Source of the DNA: a virus
IMG/VR virus record: IMGVR_UViG_3300028883_000024
Span: 1-37,269 of that record
DNA: 37,269 nt
Direction: 5' to 3' (one strand)
The notes under the pieces are model-generated. The model did no database searches. It worked only from the letters and a program-made list of their open reading frames with translations, and had not been told where the DNA came from. Both the position numbers and the translations under genes were made by a program. Positions 12,371 to 20,917 of the stretch are shown piece by piece. The stretch's first letter is position 1, and each line of letters begins with the position of its first letter.

Positions 12371-13575
12371 TGGGCATCAAGATGCTTCACTTTGCCGACG
12401 CGCATGTCGGCATGGAGAACTACGGCTCTATTGATCCAGACACCGGCGTCTCCACGCGCGTGAAGGACTTCCTGGACCGCATGGATGAGGTCATTGACTA
12501 CGGCATTCAGCATGACGTGGATCTTGCCATCTTCGCCGGCGACGCGTACAAGACCAGAAACCCCAGCCCCACCTATAAGCGCGAATTCGAGAGCCGAATC
12601 AAGCGGTTGAGCGAGCACTGCCCGGTCGTGATGGTCGTTGGAAACCATGACATGCCAGGCATGGCATCGAAGGCTCACACGATGGACGCCTTCGCAACCC
12701 TGAACGTTCCCAACGTTATTATCGGCGATCGCCCGGGCGGCCAGGTTGTTGAAACCAAGAGCGGGCCCGTGTACGTCGCCTGGATGCCCTATCCAATGCG
12801 CAACAGGCTTCTCGCCCTGGAAGAGAACCAAGGGAAGACGATCGAGGAACTGGAAGCCGCCCTGCGCGAGCAGGTAGGTGCAATCCTGCGGTCGCTGCGG
12901 CCGGAACGCAATGACATTCCCGCTGTCCTCGCCGGGCACTTCACCGTGAACGGGGCTACCACAGGAGCAGAGGGGCTGCTTGCACTCGGCAAAGATGTCG
13001 CTGCACTTCTTGAAGACGTGGCGGATCCTGCCTGGGATTACGTGGCCATGGGCCACATCCACAAGTTCCAGGACGTGAATGCAGGCAGGTATCCCTCCGT
13101 TGTGTATCCCGGGAGCCTGGAACGGGTGGACTTCGGCGAAGCCAACGACCCGAAGGGCTTCTGCTGGGTGGACCTTGAACGCGGAAAGACCTCGTGGGAA
13201 TTCATCGAGGTCAACGCCCGGCCATTCATCGTCGTTGACATAGACATTACTGAGAGCGAGGCACCCGCAGATACTGCCATAGAAGCGATCGCCCAGGCAA
13301 ACATTCCCGCCGGCGCCGTCGTGAAGGTGCGCGTGAAGATGCGGGCAGACCAGCAGGGCATGCTCCGGGAGAAGGAGCTGCAGGACGCCCTCGCAGGCAC
13401 GTCAAGCGTCACGATTGCGAAAGATGTCACGTCCGAGGTCCGGACACGGCTCGGGGACCTGTCTCCGGAGGCAATGACGCCGCTGGAGCTGGTCGGGACA
13501 TTCTTTGAGAGCAAGGGAGAGCCGCAGGAGCGGATAGACGTTCTGCTGCCGGCGGCGGGGGAGATGATGGGATGA
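12370..13575 (+). CDS. sbcD: SbcD/Mre11-like nuclease subunit
   Basis: The 401-residue calcineurin-like phosphoesterase carries all Mre11 motifs: D10-A-H12, G-D58, GNHD (91-94), GH (189-190) and GHIH (228-231). With SbcC it forms an ATP-dependent double-strand exonuclease and hairpin endonuclease that processes DNA ends, equivalent to T4 gp47 or T5 D12. ATG 12370 follows GGAGGGG. It overlaps sbcC as ATGA, so the subunits are coupled. The C-terminal third is the SbcC-binding region. Confidence 0.93.
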   Translation: MGIKMLHFADAHVGMENYGSIDPDTGVSTRVKDFLDRMDEVIDYGIQHDVDLAIFAGDAYKTRNPSPTYKREFESRIKRLSEHCPVVMVVGNHDMPGMASKAHTMDAFATLNVPNVIIGDRPGGQVVETKSGPVYVAWMPYPMRNRLLALEENQGKTIEELEAALREQVGAILRSLRPERNDIPAVLAGHFTVNGATTGAEGLLALGKDVAALLEDVADPAWDYVAMGHIHKFQDVNAGRYPSVVYPGSLERVDFGEANDPKGFCWVDLERGKTSWEFIEVNARPFIVVDIDITESEAPADTAIEAIAQANIPAGAVVKVRVKMRADQQGMLREKELQDALAGTSSVTIAKDVTSEVRTRLGDLSPEAMTPLELVGTFFESKGEPQERIDVLLPAAGEMMG

Positions 13576-15671
13576 TTCCGGTCAAGATCGATTTACATAA
13601 CTTCCTCGCCTACAAAGACCCTGGACCGCTCTCCCTCGAAGGCGTTGAGACCGCATGCCTCACCGGGAGCAACGGGGCAGGCAAGTCCTCCCTCCTGGAT
13701 GCCATCACCTGGGCGCTGTGGGGCAAAGCACGCGCCCCATCTATCGATGACATGATCCATCAGGGACAGGATGAGATGAGCGTCACGCTCGAATTCATCA
13801 GCTCCGGTGTGCTGTACAAGGTCATGCGTAAGCGCACCGCAGGCAAGCGCGGTTCCTCTCTTCTCGATCTGCACATCTGGAACGAGGAGATGCCGGACTG
13901 GCGCGGCATCGGCGGCGCCACCATTCGTGAAACGCAGGAGCAAATCGACCAGCTGCTCAACCTGGACTATGACACGTTCTTCAACTCCGCCTTCCTCCAG
14001 CAGGGCAACGCGGACGCTTTCACCACCAAGACGCCCGCTGAGCGTAAGAAAATCCTCGCCTCGATCCTCGGGCTGGATCAGTGGGATCGTTTCGAGGACA
14101 ACACGAAGGCGAAGATCAAGGGCCTGAAGCTCGATCAGGAACGCATTGACGCCCGCTTGGGCGACATGGAAGCGCAGATCGACACCGAAGAGCAAGTCCA
14201 GCAGGAGCTGACAGAAGCACAGGAAAAGGTAACCGTCACCGCAGCGAAACTGGCGGCAGCTGAAAGCCGAAAGGAAGACGTGGACGCCGCTCGGACACGG
14301 TACGAAGCGGCGAATAAGCAATCTCATGAGATCGGGCAGCGCATGGCTCGCCGCACCAGCACAATAGCGACCGTCTCCAGGGAGCAGGAAGAGGCCAAAG
14401 CCAAGGCCGGAACCATCGAAGAAGACCAAGCGAAGCTGAAAGCCATGCAGGATGAGCTCGAGCAGATGCCGGACGTGGATCCTGCAGAAATCGAACGGCA
14501 AACAGCCGTCATGCAGGATACCAGGCAGAAGCTCAGCACTCTTGAAGGTGAGAACAAAGCTCTTGAGCGGACGGTTCCACCGGTCAAGGCCAAGATCGAG
14601 AAGATCAACAGCCTGACGGATCCGGTTTGCCCGACGTGCGGCCAGCCTCTTTCGGATGAGCACAAAGCCTCCACGATCGCAGAGCTGGAGAAGGAGATTG
14701 AAGCCAAACGGGAGGAGTACCGGCTGCGGCAGGAAGAGATCAAGGCATTGCAGGTCTTCCTCACACCGGTAGAAGAAGAACTCAACCTCTGGAAAGAGCA
14801 GAAGACCGATTGTGAAGCGAAAGCGCGTGAGATCGACCAACTTCAGCACAGGATCGAGCTGGCTGAACAGTCCATGCTCCGCATCCAGGACCTCGAGAAA
14901 CGGATCGAGGAGGCCAGCGCGGAGCAGGCCGAGGACGAAGTAAAGCTCCTGGAGCAACAGGCCATCGTAGCAGAGCTGCAGGAGACCATCCTCCAGGCAG
15001 ACGCCGCCCGGCAAGAAGTCGCCAGGCTGAGTGAGGACAAAGCCCGCGCTGACCAGTTGGTCGGTGTCGCTCAGCAGAAGCTCGCCGCCATCGAGAGCCT
15101 GAAAGAGCAGGTGGCGAAACTGACCGATGAACGGAAAGAGGCCGCTGACCGGCTGAGCATCTACGAGGATCTGCGCGTCGCCTTCGGCAAGAAGGGTGTG
15201 CCCGCCATGATCATCGAGACCGTGGTGCCGGAGATTGAGGCGTCAGCCAATGACCTCCTCACACGCATGACGGACGGCAGGATGAACGTCCGGATCGACA
15301 CGCAGAAGGAAACCAAGGCAGGCGACATCCGTGAAGCCCTGGACATCATCATCTCCGATGACCTCGGAAGTCGGCCTTACGAAATGTACTCCGGAGGGGA
15401 AGCCTTCCGCATCAACTTCTCTATCCGGATCGCCTTGTCGAAACTGCTCGCCCGGCGGGCAGGTGCTCAGCTGCGCTCGCTCTTCATCGATGAGGGCTTC
15501 GGCTCTCAGGACGCGAAGGGCAGGGAGAACCTGGTCGCCGCAATCAATTCAATCCAGGACGACTTCGACCTGATCCTTGTGATCACCCACATCGAGGAGC
15601 TGAAGGAAGCGTTCCCGATGCGGATCGAGATCGAGAAGACGGCCGACGGATCCGTGTTCAGAGTGGAGTGA
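13572..15671 (+). CDS. sbcC: SbcC/Rad50-like ATPase subunit
   Basis: The 699-residue SMC-like protein has Walker A GSNGAGKS (32-39), long coiled coils on each side of a zinc hook CPTC (353-356), the ABC signature YSGGE (606-610) and Walker B LFIDEGFG (637-644). It is shorter than the roughly 1,050 residues of E. coli SbcC because the coils are reduced, as in phage versions. It powers SbcD in end processing and recombination-dependent replication. Phage-encoded SbcCD usually supports replication through concatemers. Confidence 0.95.
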   Translation: MIPVKIDLHNFLAYKDPGPLSLEGVETACLTGSNGAGKSSLLDAITWALWGKARAPSIDDMIHQGQDEMSVTLEFISSGVLYKVMRKRTAGKRGSSLLDLHIWNEEMPDWRGIGGATIRETQEQIDQLLNLDYDTFFNSAFLQQGNADAFTTKTPAERKKILASILGLDQWDRFEDNTKAKIKGLKLDQERIDARLGDMEAQIDTEEQVQQELTEAQEKVTVTAAKLAAAESRKEDVDAARTRYEAANKQSHEIGQRMARRTSTIATVSREQEEAKAKAGTIEEDQAKLKAMQDELEQMPDVDPAEIERQTAVMQDTRQKLSTLEGENKALERTVPPVKAKIEKINSLTDPVCPTCGQPLSDEHKASTIAELEKEIEAKREEYRLRQEEIKALQVFLTPVEEELNLWKEQKTDCEAKAREIDQLQHRIELAEQSMLRIQDLEKRIEEASAEQAEDEVKLLEQQAIVAELQETILQADAARQEVARLSEDKARADQLVGVAQQKLAAIESLKEQVAKLTDERKEAADRLSIYEDLRVAFGKKGVPAMIIETVVPEIEASANDLLTRMTDGRMNVRIDTQKETKAGDIREALDIIISDDLGSRPYEMYSGGEAFRINFSIRIALSKLLARRAGAQLRSLFIDEGFGSQDAKGRENLVAAINSIQDDFDLILVITHIEELKEAFPMRIEIEKTADGSVFRVE

Positions 15672-15674
15672 GAG

Positions 15675-16310
15675 ATGAAAGAGAGACCGATTATCTTCAA
15701 CGCGGAAAGCGTGCGCGCCATTCTGGACGGCAGGAAGACGCAGACGAGGCGGGTGATAAAGCCGCAGCCAAGCTACGAGAATGAGTTTTGGAGATGGATA
15801 CCTAAACAGCCATATGACATAAACATGGATCACTTGAATGCCTCACTGATAAATCATCTATGCCCTTACGGACAACCCGGCGACCGCCTGTGGGTGCGTG
15901 AGACGTGGGGAGCCGTTTTCCCTGCTATGGAGCCCGTTCCTCTTGAAGCATGCACCATCGAATACCGCGCCGACCTGCCGCCTGGTTGCACAGATTATCC
16001 GGGCAACTGGCCCGCCGAAGAAGCTCGCGGCGACCCCGACGCCCCAAAGTGGCGCTCTCCAATATACATGCCTCATTCATTTTCCCGCATCACGCTTGAG
16101 ATCACAGATGTCAGAGTAGAGCGATTGCAGGACATCAGCGAAGAGGATGCCATAGCGGAAGGATGTACTCCGTGGGTGAAAGACGGCAGCATGATTGACA
16201 CGGCGGCCAGTGATTTCGCTCAACTGTGGAATTCCATCAATGGCAAGAAGTATCCGTGGGAAAGCAACCCGTGGGTTTGGGTTATTGAATTTGAGAGGGT
16301 GACGCCATGA
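15675..16310 (+). CDS. ASCH/PUA-like domain protein
   Basis: The start (ERPIIFNAESVRAILDGRKT, then QTRRVIKPQP) is the hallmark of a phage family with an ASCH (PUA-like) fold, followed by PGDRLWVRETWGAVFP and a C-terminal IEFERV strand. ASCH domains bind RNA or modified nucleotides; some act as amidohydrolases. Function in phages is unknown. The product has 211 residues. ATG 15675 has GTGGAG upstream. It ends in an ATGA overlap with the next gene. Confidence 0.85.
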   Translation: MKERPIIFNAESVRAILDGRKTQTRRVIKPQPSYENEFWRWIPKQPYDINMDHLNASLINHLCPYGQPGDRLWVRETWGAVFPAMEPVPLEACTIEYRADLPPGCTDYPGNWPAEEARGDPDAPKWRSPIYMPHSFSRITLEITDVRVERLQDISEEDAIAEGCTPWVKDGSMIDTAASDFAQLWNSINGKKYPWESNPWVWVIEFERVTP

Positions 16311-16705
16311 ACTTCCAGCACGTCGTGTACATCGCAGGGCCCTACAGCCCGAACTCCAACGGGAAGACCGTCCAGGAGAACATCGACGCCGCCAAGATGA
16401 TTGCCGTCGCCCTCTGGGAGGCAGGGATCGTCGCCATCTGCCCGCACATGAACACCGCAGGCTTCGAGTATCTGTGCACCATCGAGAACAAGGACTTCGT
16501 GGACGGCGACCTGCTCATCGTCGAGCGCTGCGACGGCCTGGTCCTCACGCCCGACTGGTGCCTCTCGAAGGGAGCGATCAGGGAGGTCGCTCACGCGGTT
16601 GACCGGAACATCCCCTATATCGAGTGGACCGGCGACGTGATGGACGTGTTTGATGCGTTCTTGTGGACCTCGCCCTTGGAGCGAGCCAAAAAGGAGCAAT
16701 CATGA
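16307..16705 (+). CDS. DUF4406 / nucleoside deoxyribosyltransferase-like protein
   Basis: The 132-residue protein has a Rossmann-like pattern: VVYIAGPYS at the N-terminus, NIDAAKMIAVALWEAGIVAI, then VDGDLLIVERCDGLVLTPDW and a helix with SKGAIREVAHA. This matches DUF4406, related to nucleoside 2-deoxyribosyltransferases that cut or swap bases on deoxynucleosides. A role in nucleotide pools is likely but not proven. It is coupled to the ASCH gene by ATGA. Confidence 0.85.
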   Translation: MNFQHVVYIAGPYSPNSNGKTVQENIDAAKMIAVALWEAGIVAICPHMNTAGFEYLCTIENKDFVDGDLLIVERCDGLVLTPDWCLSKGAIREVAHAVDRNIPYIEWTGDVMDVFDAFLWTSPLERAKKEQS

Positions 16706-16791
16706 TGATCCCGTTCACGATCAGACTCAAGTGGATCCACTGGAAACACACCGTGAAAGACTGGCTGATTGCAAGGTTGAGCAGCGTCTGA
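16702..16791 (+). CDS. Possible 29-aa peptide
   Basis: ATG 16702 (or 16705) follows AAAAAGGAG at ideal spacing and overlaps the DUF4406 stop. The frame runs 29 codons; the peptide is basic, rich in Trp and hydrophobic residues (TIRLKWIHWKHTVKDWLIAR) and could lie on membranes. The next gene starts 19 bases after its stop. Reality depends on translation evidence. Confidence 0.42.
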   Translation: MMIPFTIRLKWIHWKHTVKDWLIARLSSV

Positions 16792-16810
16792 ATGAAAGGC
16801 AATCGCGCAA

Positions 16811-17083
16811 ATGGACGCCAGTTTCCATGTTACGGATCGTAACGCCATCAAAGAGGAGATTGCACGTCAACATGGTGCTCTGGGGTCTTGGCGTGCAGTT
16901 GGCGAGTTCTACGGCGTGAATCCGACAACGGCCTGGAGAGTCGCCAACGATCCAGAATACGAGCCGAAAGATGATGAGATCAGGGCGAGGCTGGGCTTTC
17001 CTCCGCTCAACCAGGTGGAGAGGGTGGAGATCCACTTTGTGGACGGAAGGGTACTTACGGCTGCATTCCAGGTGAAGGAGTAG
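16811..17083 (+). CDS. Helix-turn-helix protein
   Basis: The 90-residue product has an HTH (HGALGSWRAVGEFYGVNPTT, then AWRVANDPEYEP), a common phage DNA-binding type, and a short beta C-terminus. ATG 16811 follows AAAGG at ten bases. It lies just before recU. It may control the late part of the plus operon or bind recombination intermediates. Confidence 0.78.
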   Translation: MDASFHVTDRNAIKEEIARQHGALGSWRAVGEFYGVNPTTAWRVANDPEYEPKDDEIRARLGFPPLNQVERVEIHFVDGRVLTAAFQVKE

Positions 17084-17085
17084 AG

Positions 17086-17616
17086 ATGGGTAGAGTACAG
17101 CAACGCGTCGGCAGCAACTTCGAGACCGCCCTCGACTGGCGACACTCCCTCTATCGCGGGCAGCGCCTCGCCTACGTCCACAGGAACGGCATCAAGGGCC
17201 GCTTCGTCAACAAGGGTGTCTTCGTCCCCGACACCGAGAAGAGCCCTCCGGACTACGTGGCCGTGATCCGGGATCCGCATGCCGTGTGCTTTTTCGATGC
17301 AAAGACCACGGAGAACAAGACGCGGTGGACGCTCCCCGAGAAGCAGAGGCACCAGTTCCACATGATGCAGGACCTGGCCGAGTTCGGGGCCGTGTGTTTC
17401 TTCCTGATCGAGGCGAGAGCGATTGAGTGCTTCTTCCTCCTGCGGGTCAATGAAGACACGCAGGTCAATGAGAAGGGGCTTCCATTCTTGGTCTTCAAGA
17501 AAGCGTGGACGATGGACCACCGTCAGGTGATCTGGGTAAGAGACTACATACCGGACGATGAGCTGAACTGGTTGAAGTTTCTGAAACGAGCCTGGCTGAG
17601 AGCAAACGGGCAATAG
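17086..17616 (+). CDS. RecU-family Holliday junction resolvase
   Basis: The 176-residue nuclease has the RecU pattern: Gly-Ser-x-Phe-Glu (E13), PPD (D56), FDAK with D71 and K73, then HQFHMM and GAVCFFLIEAR. It should resolve four-way junctions before packaging, which fits a phage that carries SbcCD. RecU is typical of Bacillota and their phages. ATG 17086 has AAGGAG six bases upstream. The catalytic set looks intact. Confidence 0.88.
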   Translation: MGRVQQRVGSNFETALDWRHSLYRGQRLAYVHRNGIKGRFVNKGVFVPDTEKSPPDYVAVIRDPHAVCFFDAKTTENKTRWTLPEKQRHQFHMMQDLAEFGAVCFFLIEARAIECFFLLRVNEDTQVNEKGLPFLVFKKAWTMDHRQVIWVRDYIPDDELNWLKFLKRAWLRANGQ

Positions 17617-17681
17617 TTGCCCCTTAGATACCCGATTGAAGCAGAAGCGGCAGGAGATTGCCGGTAGAGAGAGGAAGCGCA

Positions 17682-17933
17682 GTGAAGGAAATCCCCGCAG
17701 AAGAAGTGGTGTACAGAAGCCTGAACGAGCCGGAGAAACATTGCACCTTCTCCGCCGGCCTGGTCGAGGATCTGCCACCCGAGAACGTCTACCTCAAGTT
17801 CGAGGGGGCCAGGGTGGGCGAACCATTGACTCACTACCTGCGCAAGGATGAAGCGCAGGCGATTATCTTCGTGCTTTCAGCTGCCCTGTGGGCGCTGGAG
17901 ATGCACGAGCGAAAAGAGGCAACCAATGAGTGA
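17682..17933 (+). CDS. Hypothetical protein, 83 aa
   Basis: Start GTG 17682 has GAGAGGA seven bases upstream; a TTG at 17658 is in frame but sits on top of its possible ribosome site. The protein has a beta-rich first half (VEDLPPENVYLKFEGARVGE) and an amphipathic helix (DEAQAIIFVLSAALWALEMH). It overlaps the next gene by eight bases. No family is recognised. Confidence 0.7.
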   Translation: MKEIPAEEVVYRSLNEPEKHCTFSAGLVEDLPPENVYLKFEGARVGEPLTHYLRKDEAQAIIFVLSAALWALEMHERKEATNE

Positions 17934-18288
17934 GCATGAGCATGTGTACAATTTTCGGATTGACTGGCCACGCGAATTTGACGAGAACTATGACCCTGTT
18001 CCACTAATCATAACGCTTGACTGCCGCTGTGGTGCATATCTGGACGAAGATGAAATCATCCGCAGAGTGAATGCGTATGAGGGGTGCGAGAGTGCCTTGC
18101 GGGAGATTGCAGACTGGGCAAGGGCGTATCCTCTTGAGGCGTTTCCAAAACCAGACCTTGAGAAGGCACATAAAGTGCTGCGCGAGAATGGGATGACTTT
18201 GGATGCCATCAGTGCGCATGTGGCACGGCATGTCGTTGAGCGTGTCGGGAAAATCGCGCAGGAGGCACTGGAGGCAATCAATGAGTGA
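17926..18288 (+). CDS. Hypothetical protein, 120 aa
   Basis: ATG 17926 follows AGAGG. The first part contains CRCGAYLDEDEI, a two-Cys strand turn; the rest is a helical domain (ALREIADWARAY, HKVLRENGMTLDAISAHVAR). It overlaps the next small gene by eight bases. No family is recognised. Confidence 0.72.
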   Translation: MSEHEHVYNFRIDWPREFDENYDPVPLIITLDCRCGAYLDEDEIIRRVNAYEGCESALREIADWARAYPLEAFPKPDLEKAHKVLRENGMTLDAISAHVARHVVERVGKIAQEALEAINE

Positions 18289-18382
18289 TAATGAACCACT
18301 TTGGTATAAGATTTTCGCATCCATTCTAGCGCTCGCCGCTCTTGCCTTTTGGATCATGATGTTCTTTGCGGCACTGCAATAG
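18281..18382 (+). CDS. Tiny membrane protein, 33 aa
   Basis: ATG 18281 has GGAGG six bases upstream and overlaps the previous stop. The product has an acidic start (MSDNEPLWYK) and one hydrophobic helix (IFASILALAALAFWIMMFFA). It is the last gene of the plus operon. Confidence 0.65.
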   Translation: MSDNEPLWYKIFASILALAALAFWIMMFFAALQ

Positions 18383-18397
18383 CATGGACAGCATGCT

Positions 18398-18425
18398 ATT
18401 CTCATTTTCTCCAAGAAATGAGAAT
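18398..18425 (+). terminator. Hairpin after the plus operon
   Basis: ATTCTCATTT and AAATGAGAAT form a perfect 10-bp stem with an eight-base loop, 16 bases after the last stop codon. The T tract is absent, so termination is probable from place but not classical. Confidence 0.5.
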
Positions 18426-18655
18426 ATAGAAAATGGCCGAATCCTTTAATCCCAGGAGTGAGAGTAAAGAAAACTTGACGCTATATGCACTTCTGGTGGT
18501 TTTTGTCCCCCATAAATGGCCGAAACGTCAACAATTTGTAGTCAATCGTATACAAAAGGCGTTGCATCAAGCACTGGCGTTGCGCGTTGTGTGCAACACC
18601 TTCGCCCCGTCCTAACATTCTGCACACATCATCCCCTAAATTGCCCCACGGACAA

Positions 18656-18673
18656 TATGTCAGAACTGACATA
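18656..18673. promoter_or_regulatory. Inverted repeat, possible operator
   Basis: TATGTCAG-AA-CTGACATA is a perfect 8-bp inverted repeat with a two-base centre, the size of a dimeric repressor site. It stands beside an AT-rich segment with TATATAG words. Confidence 0.4.
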
Positions 18674-18827
18674 CTAAATAGGTGATAAAACCTATATAGT
18701 AGGTTGCGAGTATATAGGAAATCTCACACCTGTGCGCAACACTTTCGGAATAGCCCACACAATAATTCCCAATGCTACTACTTCCATTATCTTCGGGAAA
18801 CATTGCAGATGGCCCACAAAGGCGAAA

Positions 18828-18845
18828 GCCCCTCTGTCAAGGGGC
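18828..18845 (-). terminator. Terminator of the late unit
   Basis: On the minus strand GCCCCT and AGGGGC enclose a six-base loop and are followed by TTTCGCCTTTG. It is about 75 bases past the stop of the metallophosphoesterase gene. Confidence 0.5.
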
Positions 18846-18920
18846 CTTCAGGGTCGCATGAGATAGCGTCACAACAAACCCACGCGACCTCTCCATTATA
18901 CACCTATTCAGACAATTGCA

Positions 18921-20354
18921 CTAGGCAGTAGGAGTTGCCATTGCCTGTTTTACTATCTCATCGAGCTCATCGCAGGCGTCTTCCCGAGCCTCATAGAGCC
19001 TCCCCTGGAAGAAGGCCATCCCGTTGTCGATCCCGACCGGGTGGATGATGTGCTCCCCATCGTCCTTGAAGTAGATCACAGCGATCCCCTGCTGCCAGTT
19101 GGTGTCCTTCCCGGCGCCGGGTACCCGGCCGTCAACATGGCAGAGGCAGCCGGGAGAGAAGGCGGCGATGCGCCTGTAGCCGGAGGAGCCGCGAAGGGTC
19201 TTGTAGGCGAGCTCCGTGCGGTGGATGTGCCCGAAGATCCGCGTGTGCACCGAATCCTCCACGACCTTTGTAGCTGTCGCTCCACTCCTGGAGGCAGTCA
19301 CATCGCCGTGCTCAATCTCCACCTGGTCATTGAGCCAGATTGATCCATCAGGATAATTCTCGGTGTATTCAATACCCATGGATTGCAGCCCGAGCAGACG
19401 CTCGATACTGAGCAGGGGAGGGAGATCCAGACCGTCAGCGCTTCGCAGGTCATAGGCCTGCAGCATGTGAGAGAGCAGGGACTTCACCAGGCGGTTCTCA
19501 TGGTTACCAGGAATCATGACCGTGCGAGCATCCGGGGAGGTCATCTTGAAGTGCGCCATCCACCAGGCCGCCTCAATCACCGCAGGTTGTGTTGTGAACC
19601 ACATATCAGGAGAACGAGCAAATTTGTCGCTCCACTCAGCGAGGTCAAGCCAGTCACCGCCAAAGGCGAGCACGTCAGGTTTCAGATCCTGCGCCAGCTG
19701 CAGGGACACATCAAGAGCAGCTCTATCATGGAGAGCTGTGAGATCGGCAGTGCGCTGATCCCTGAGAAAGCCCACATGAGGATCGAAGAGCCCGAGAGCT
19801 ATCTTCCAGTCAGCTTTCTTCGGCTGGGGCTTCTTCACAGCCTGTATCTTGAGTACAACGGGGGAGACAACGGGCTCCTGGGCGACAGGCTTCCTGCGAA
19901 CCAGCCATGCTTTGACCTGCCGGAGGTCTTGAAGTTCAAAGTGCTCAGATCCGGCATGACCGAATTTCCCCGCAACTTCCCACTTGTTGATCACATGCCG
20001 CTCGATCTCCCATTCGTCCAGGTCAATCTCTGCAGCTTCAATGAGCTGCTTCAAGGTAGTGATCCGTTTCCCGCCTTCGACGGTCATGGAGTTGCCCTTG
20101 ACCTTGATCTTCACATCACCATTGCCGTCGGGCTCGACGCTTTCAACTTCGTCAGAGCGGGACTTGGAGGCCAGGTTTTTCAAATCCGCAGCATACAATC
20201 CAAACTCTCGCAGAAAGGCCTGTTGAATTGTGGGGCGGCTTATGTTGAGCGCACGAGCAAGCGCCGCGAATTGCGGTTTGCATTCGCCCGATTCGATGAG
20301 CGACCTCGCCTGCTCATAGACGTTGTTCCAGTCATACGCTGGTTTTCCAGACAC
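18921..20354 (-). CDS. HTH-metallophosphoesterase fusion
   Basis: The 477-residue protein joins an N-terminal helix-turn-helix (LARALNISRPTIQQAFLREF, about 30-50) to a calcineurin-like phosphoesterase. The metal motifs are FDPH, GGDWLD, GNHEN, EHGD and GHIHR, a complete set. GTG 20354 is preceded by GGAGG at seven bases; the ATG at 20378 has no ribosome site. The HTH could bring the nuclease or phosphatase to particular DNA. It comes last in the late unit, after lysis genes and behind a terminator, so it may have separate expression. Substrate is unknown. Confidence 0.82.
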   Translation of the reverse strand: MSGKPAYDWNNVYEQARSLIESGECKPQFAALARALNISRPTIQQAFLREFGLYAADLKNLASKSRSDEVESVEPDGNGDVKIKVKGNSMTVEGGKRITTLKQLIEAAEIDLDEWEIERHVINKWEVAGKFGHAGSEHFELQDLRQVKAWLVRRKPVAQEPVVSPVVLKIQAVKKPQPKKADWKIALGLFDPHVGFLRDQRTADLTALHDRAALDVSLQLAQDLKPDVLAFGGDWLDLAEWSDKFARSPDMWFTTQPAVIEAAWWMAHFKMTSPDARTVMIPGNHENRLVKSLLSHMLQAYDLRSADGLDLPPLLSIERLLGLQSMGIEYTENYPDGSIWLNDQVEIEHGDVTASRSGATATKVVEDSVHTRIFGHIHRTELAYKTLRGSSGYRRIAAFSPGCLCHVDGRVPGAGKDTNWQQGIAVIYFKDDGEHIIHPVGIDNGMAFFQGRLYEAREDACDELDEIVKQAMATPTA

Positions 20355-20388
20355 AGTGATACCTCCGACCCCACTCATTGACGAACAG

Positions 20389-20421
20389 AAGCCGACCCTC
20401 ACCCGGAGGGAGAGTCGGCTT
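20389..20421 (-). terminator. Terminator after the holin-like gene
   Basis: On the minus strand AAGCCGACTCTC pairs with GAGGGTCGGCTT (one mismatch) around a nine-base loop, followed by CTGTTCGTC. It would reduce read-through into the metallophosphoesterase gene. Confidence 0.6.
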
Positions 20422-20454
20422 TCAAACTGCTACATTCTATTTCTACCTTCCCGC

Positions 20455-20883
20455 CTACTCGTATTTGTCTTCCGTGGCCCACCCGATCGCCACGAATGCA
20501 CGATCGTAGACCACCTCATAGAGCGCCATCAAGGATCCCCATAGAGCGCCAATCAAAGTAACCCACTCAGAGACGTAGGCGAGGATCGCGTTCACCATGC
20601 CCGGGATGTCATCACCCCACATCGGCAGGGAGGGGATCTCGATGCCTGCGAATCCCTTCGCGAGGAACAGGAAGACCAAGGCCAGTACGAGTGAAATGGC
20701 CTGGTTGCCAAGTTTCCCGATTGTCTTCCCGGTCTTCTCAGAGTAGAGCTTGATGGCCTGCTGGAGCAGGGGGATCACAACGATGAACAGGACGGTATTC
20801 CACGGCTCTGGCAGCACCGAGGCCATGAGGAACACGGCCGCCAGCACGAGCAAGAGGGTAAAAATCTTCATCTGGTACTTCAT
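20455..20883 (-). CDS. Multi-pass membrane protein, holin candidate
   Basis: The product has 142 residues and four hydrophobic segments (about 6-24, 29-46, 62-80, 105-125). A basic loop sits in the middle (SEKTGKTIGKLG) and the end is acidic. ATG 20883 has AAGGAG eight bases upstream. It follows the lysin and the coiled-coil anchor gene, where the holin is expected. The size and four segments are larger than class II holins, so the call rests mainly on place. Confidence 0.6.
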   Translation of the reverse strand: MKYQMKIFTLLLVLAAVFLMASVLPEPWNTVLFIVVIPLLQQAIKLYSEKTGKTIGKLGNQAISLVLALVFLFLAKGFAGIEIPSLPMWGDDIPGMVNAILAYVSEWVTLIGALWGSLMALYEVVYDRAFVAIGWATEDKYE

Positions 20884-20917
20884 TTGCAACACTCCTTCAT
20901 TTTCGGTCGGATTGGTT

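Larger units (their letters stand above)
18383..18920. other. 538-bp non-coding convergent region
   Basis: No frame here has a ribosome site or a convincing product. It lies between the ends of the plus operon and the late minus unit. It is AT-rich in the middle and holds several inverted repeats (18398-18425, 18656-18673, 18828-18845). It also holds a 15-base near-repeat (TGTGCAACACCTTCG at about 18589 and TGCGCAACACTTTCG at about 18732, two differences) and two GGCGTTGC words. It may host terminators, an operator and possibly a small RNA. Confidence 0.55.

Noticed and set aside
12232-13062. A 276-codon minus frame across sbcD
   Set aside because: Antisense to the metal motifs of SbcD; no ribosome site and no family.
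13593-15014. A 473-codon open frame on the minus strand
   Set aside because: It is the mirror of the GC-rich sbcC gene. The plus frame has all ATPase motifs and the zinc hook; the minus frame is Leu/Arg-rich with no ribosome site.
16792-16842. Possible 16-codon ORF before the HTH gene
   Set aside because: Overlaps the start of the HTH gene and has no good ribosome site.
18433-18615. Possible 60-residue gene in the non-coding region
   Set aside because: No ribosome site, no recognisable pattern, and it crosses repeated motifs.
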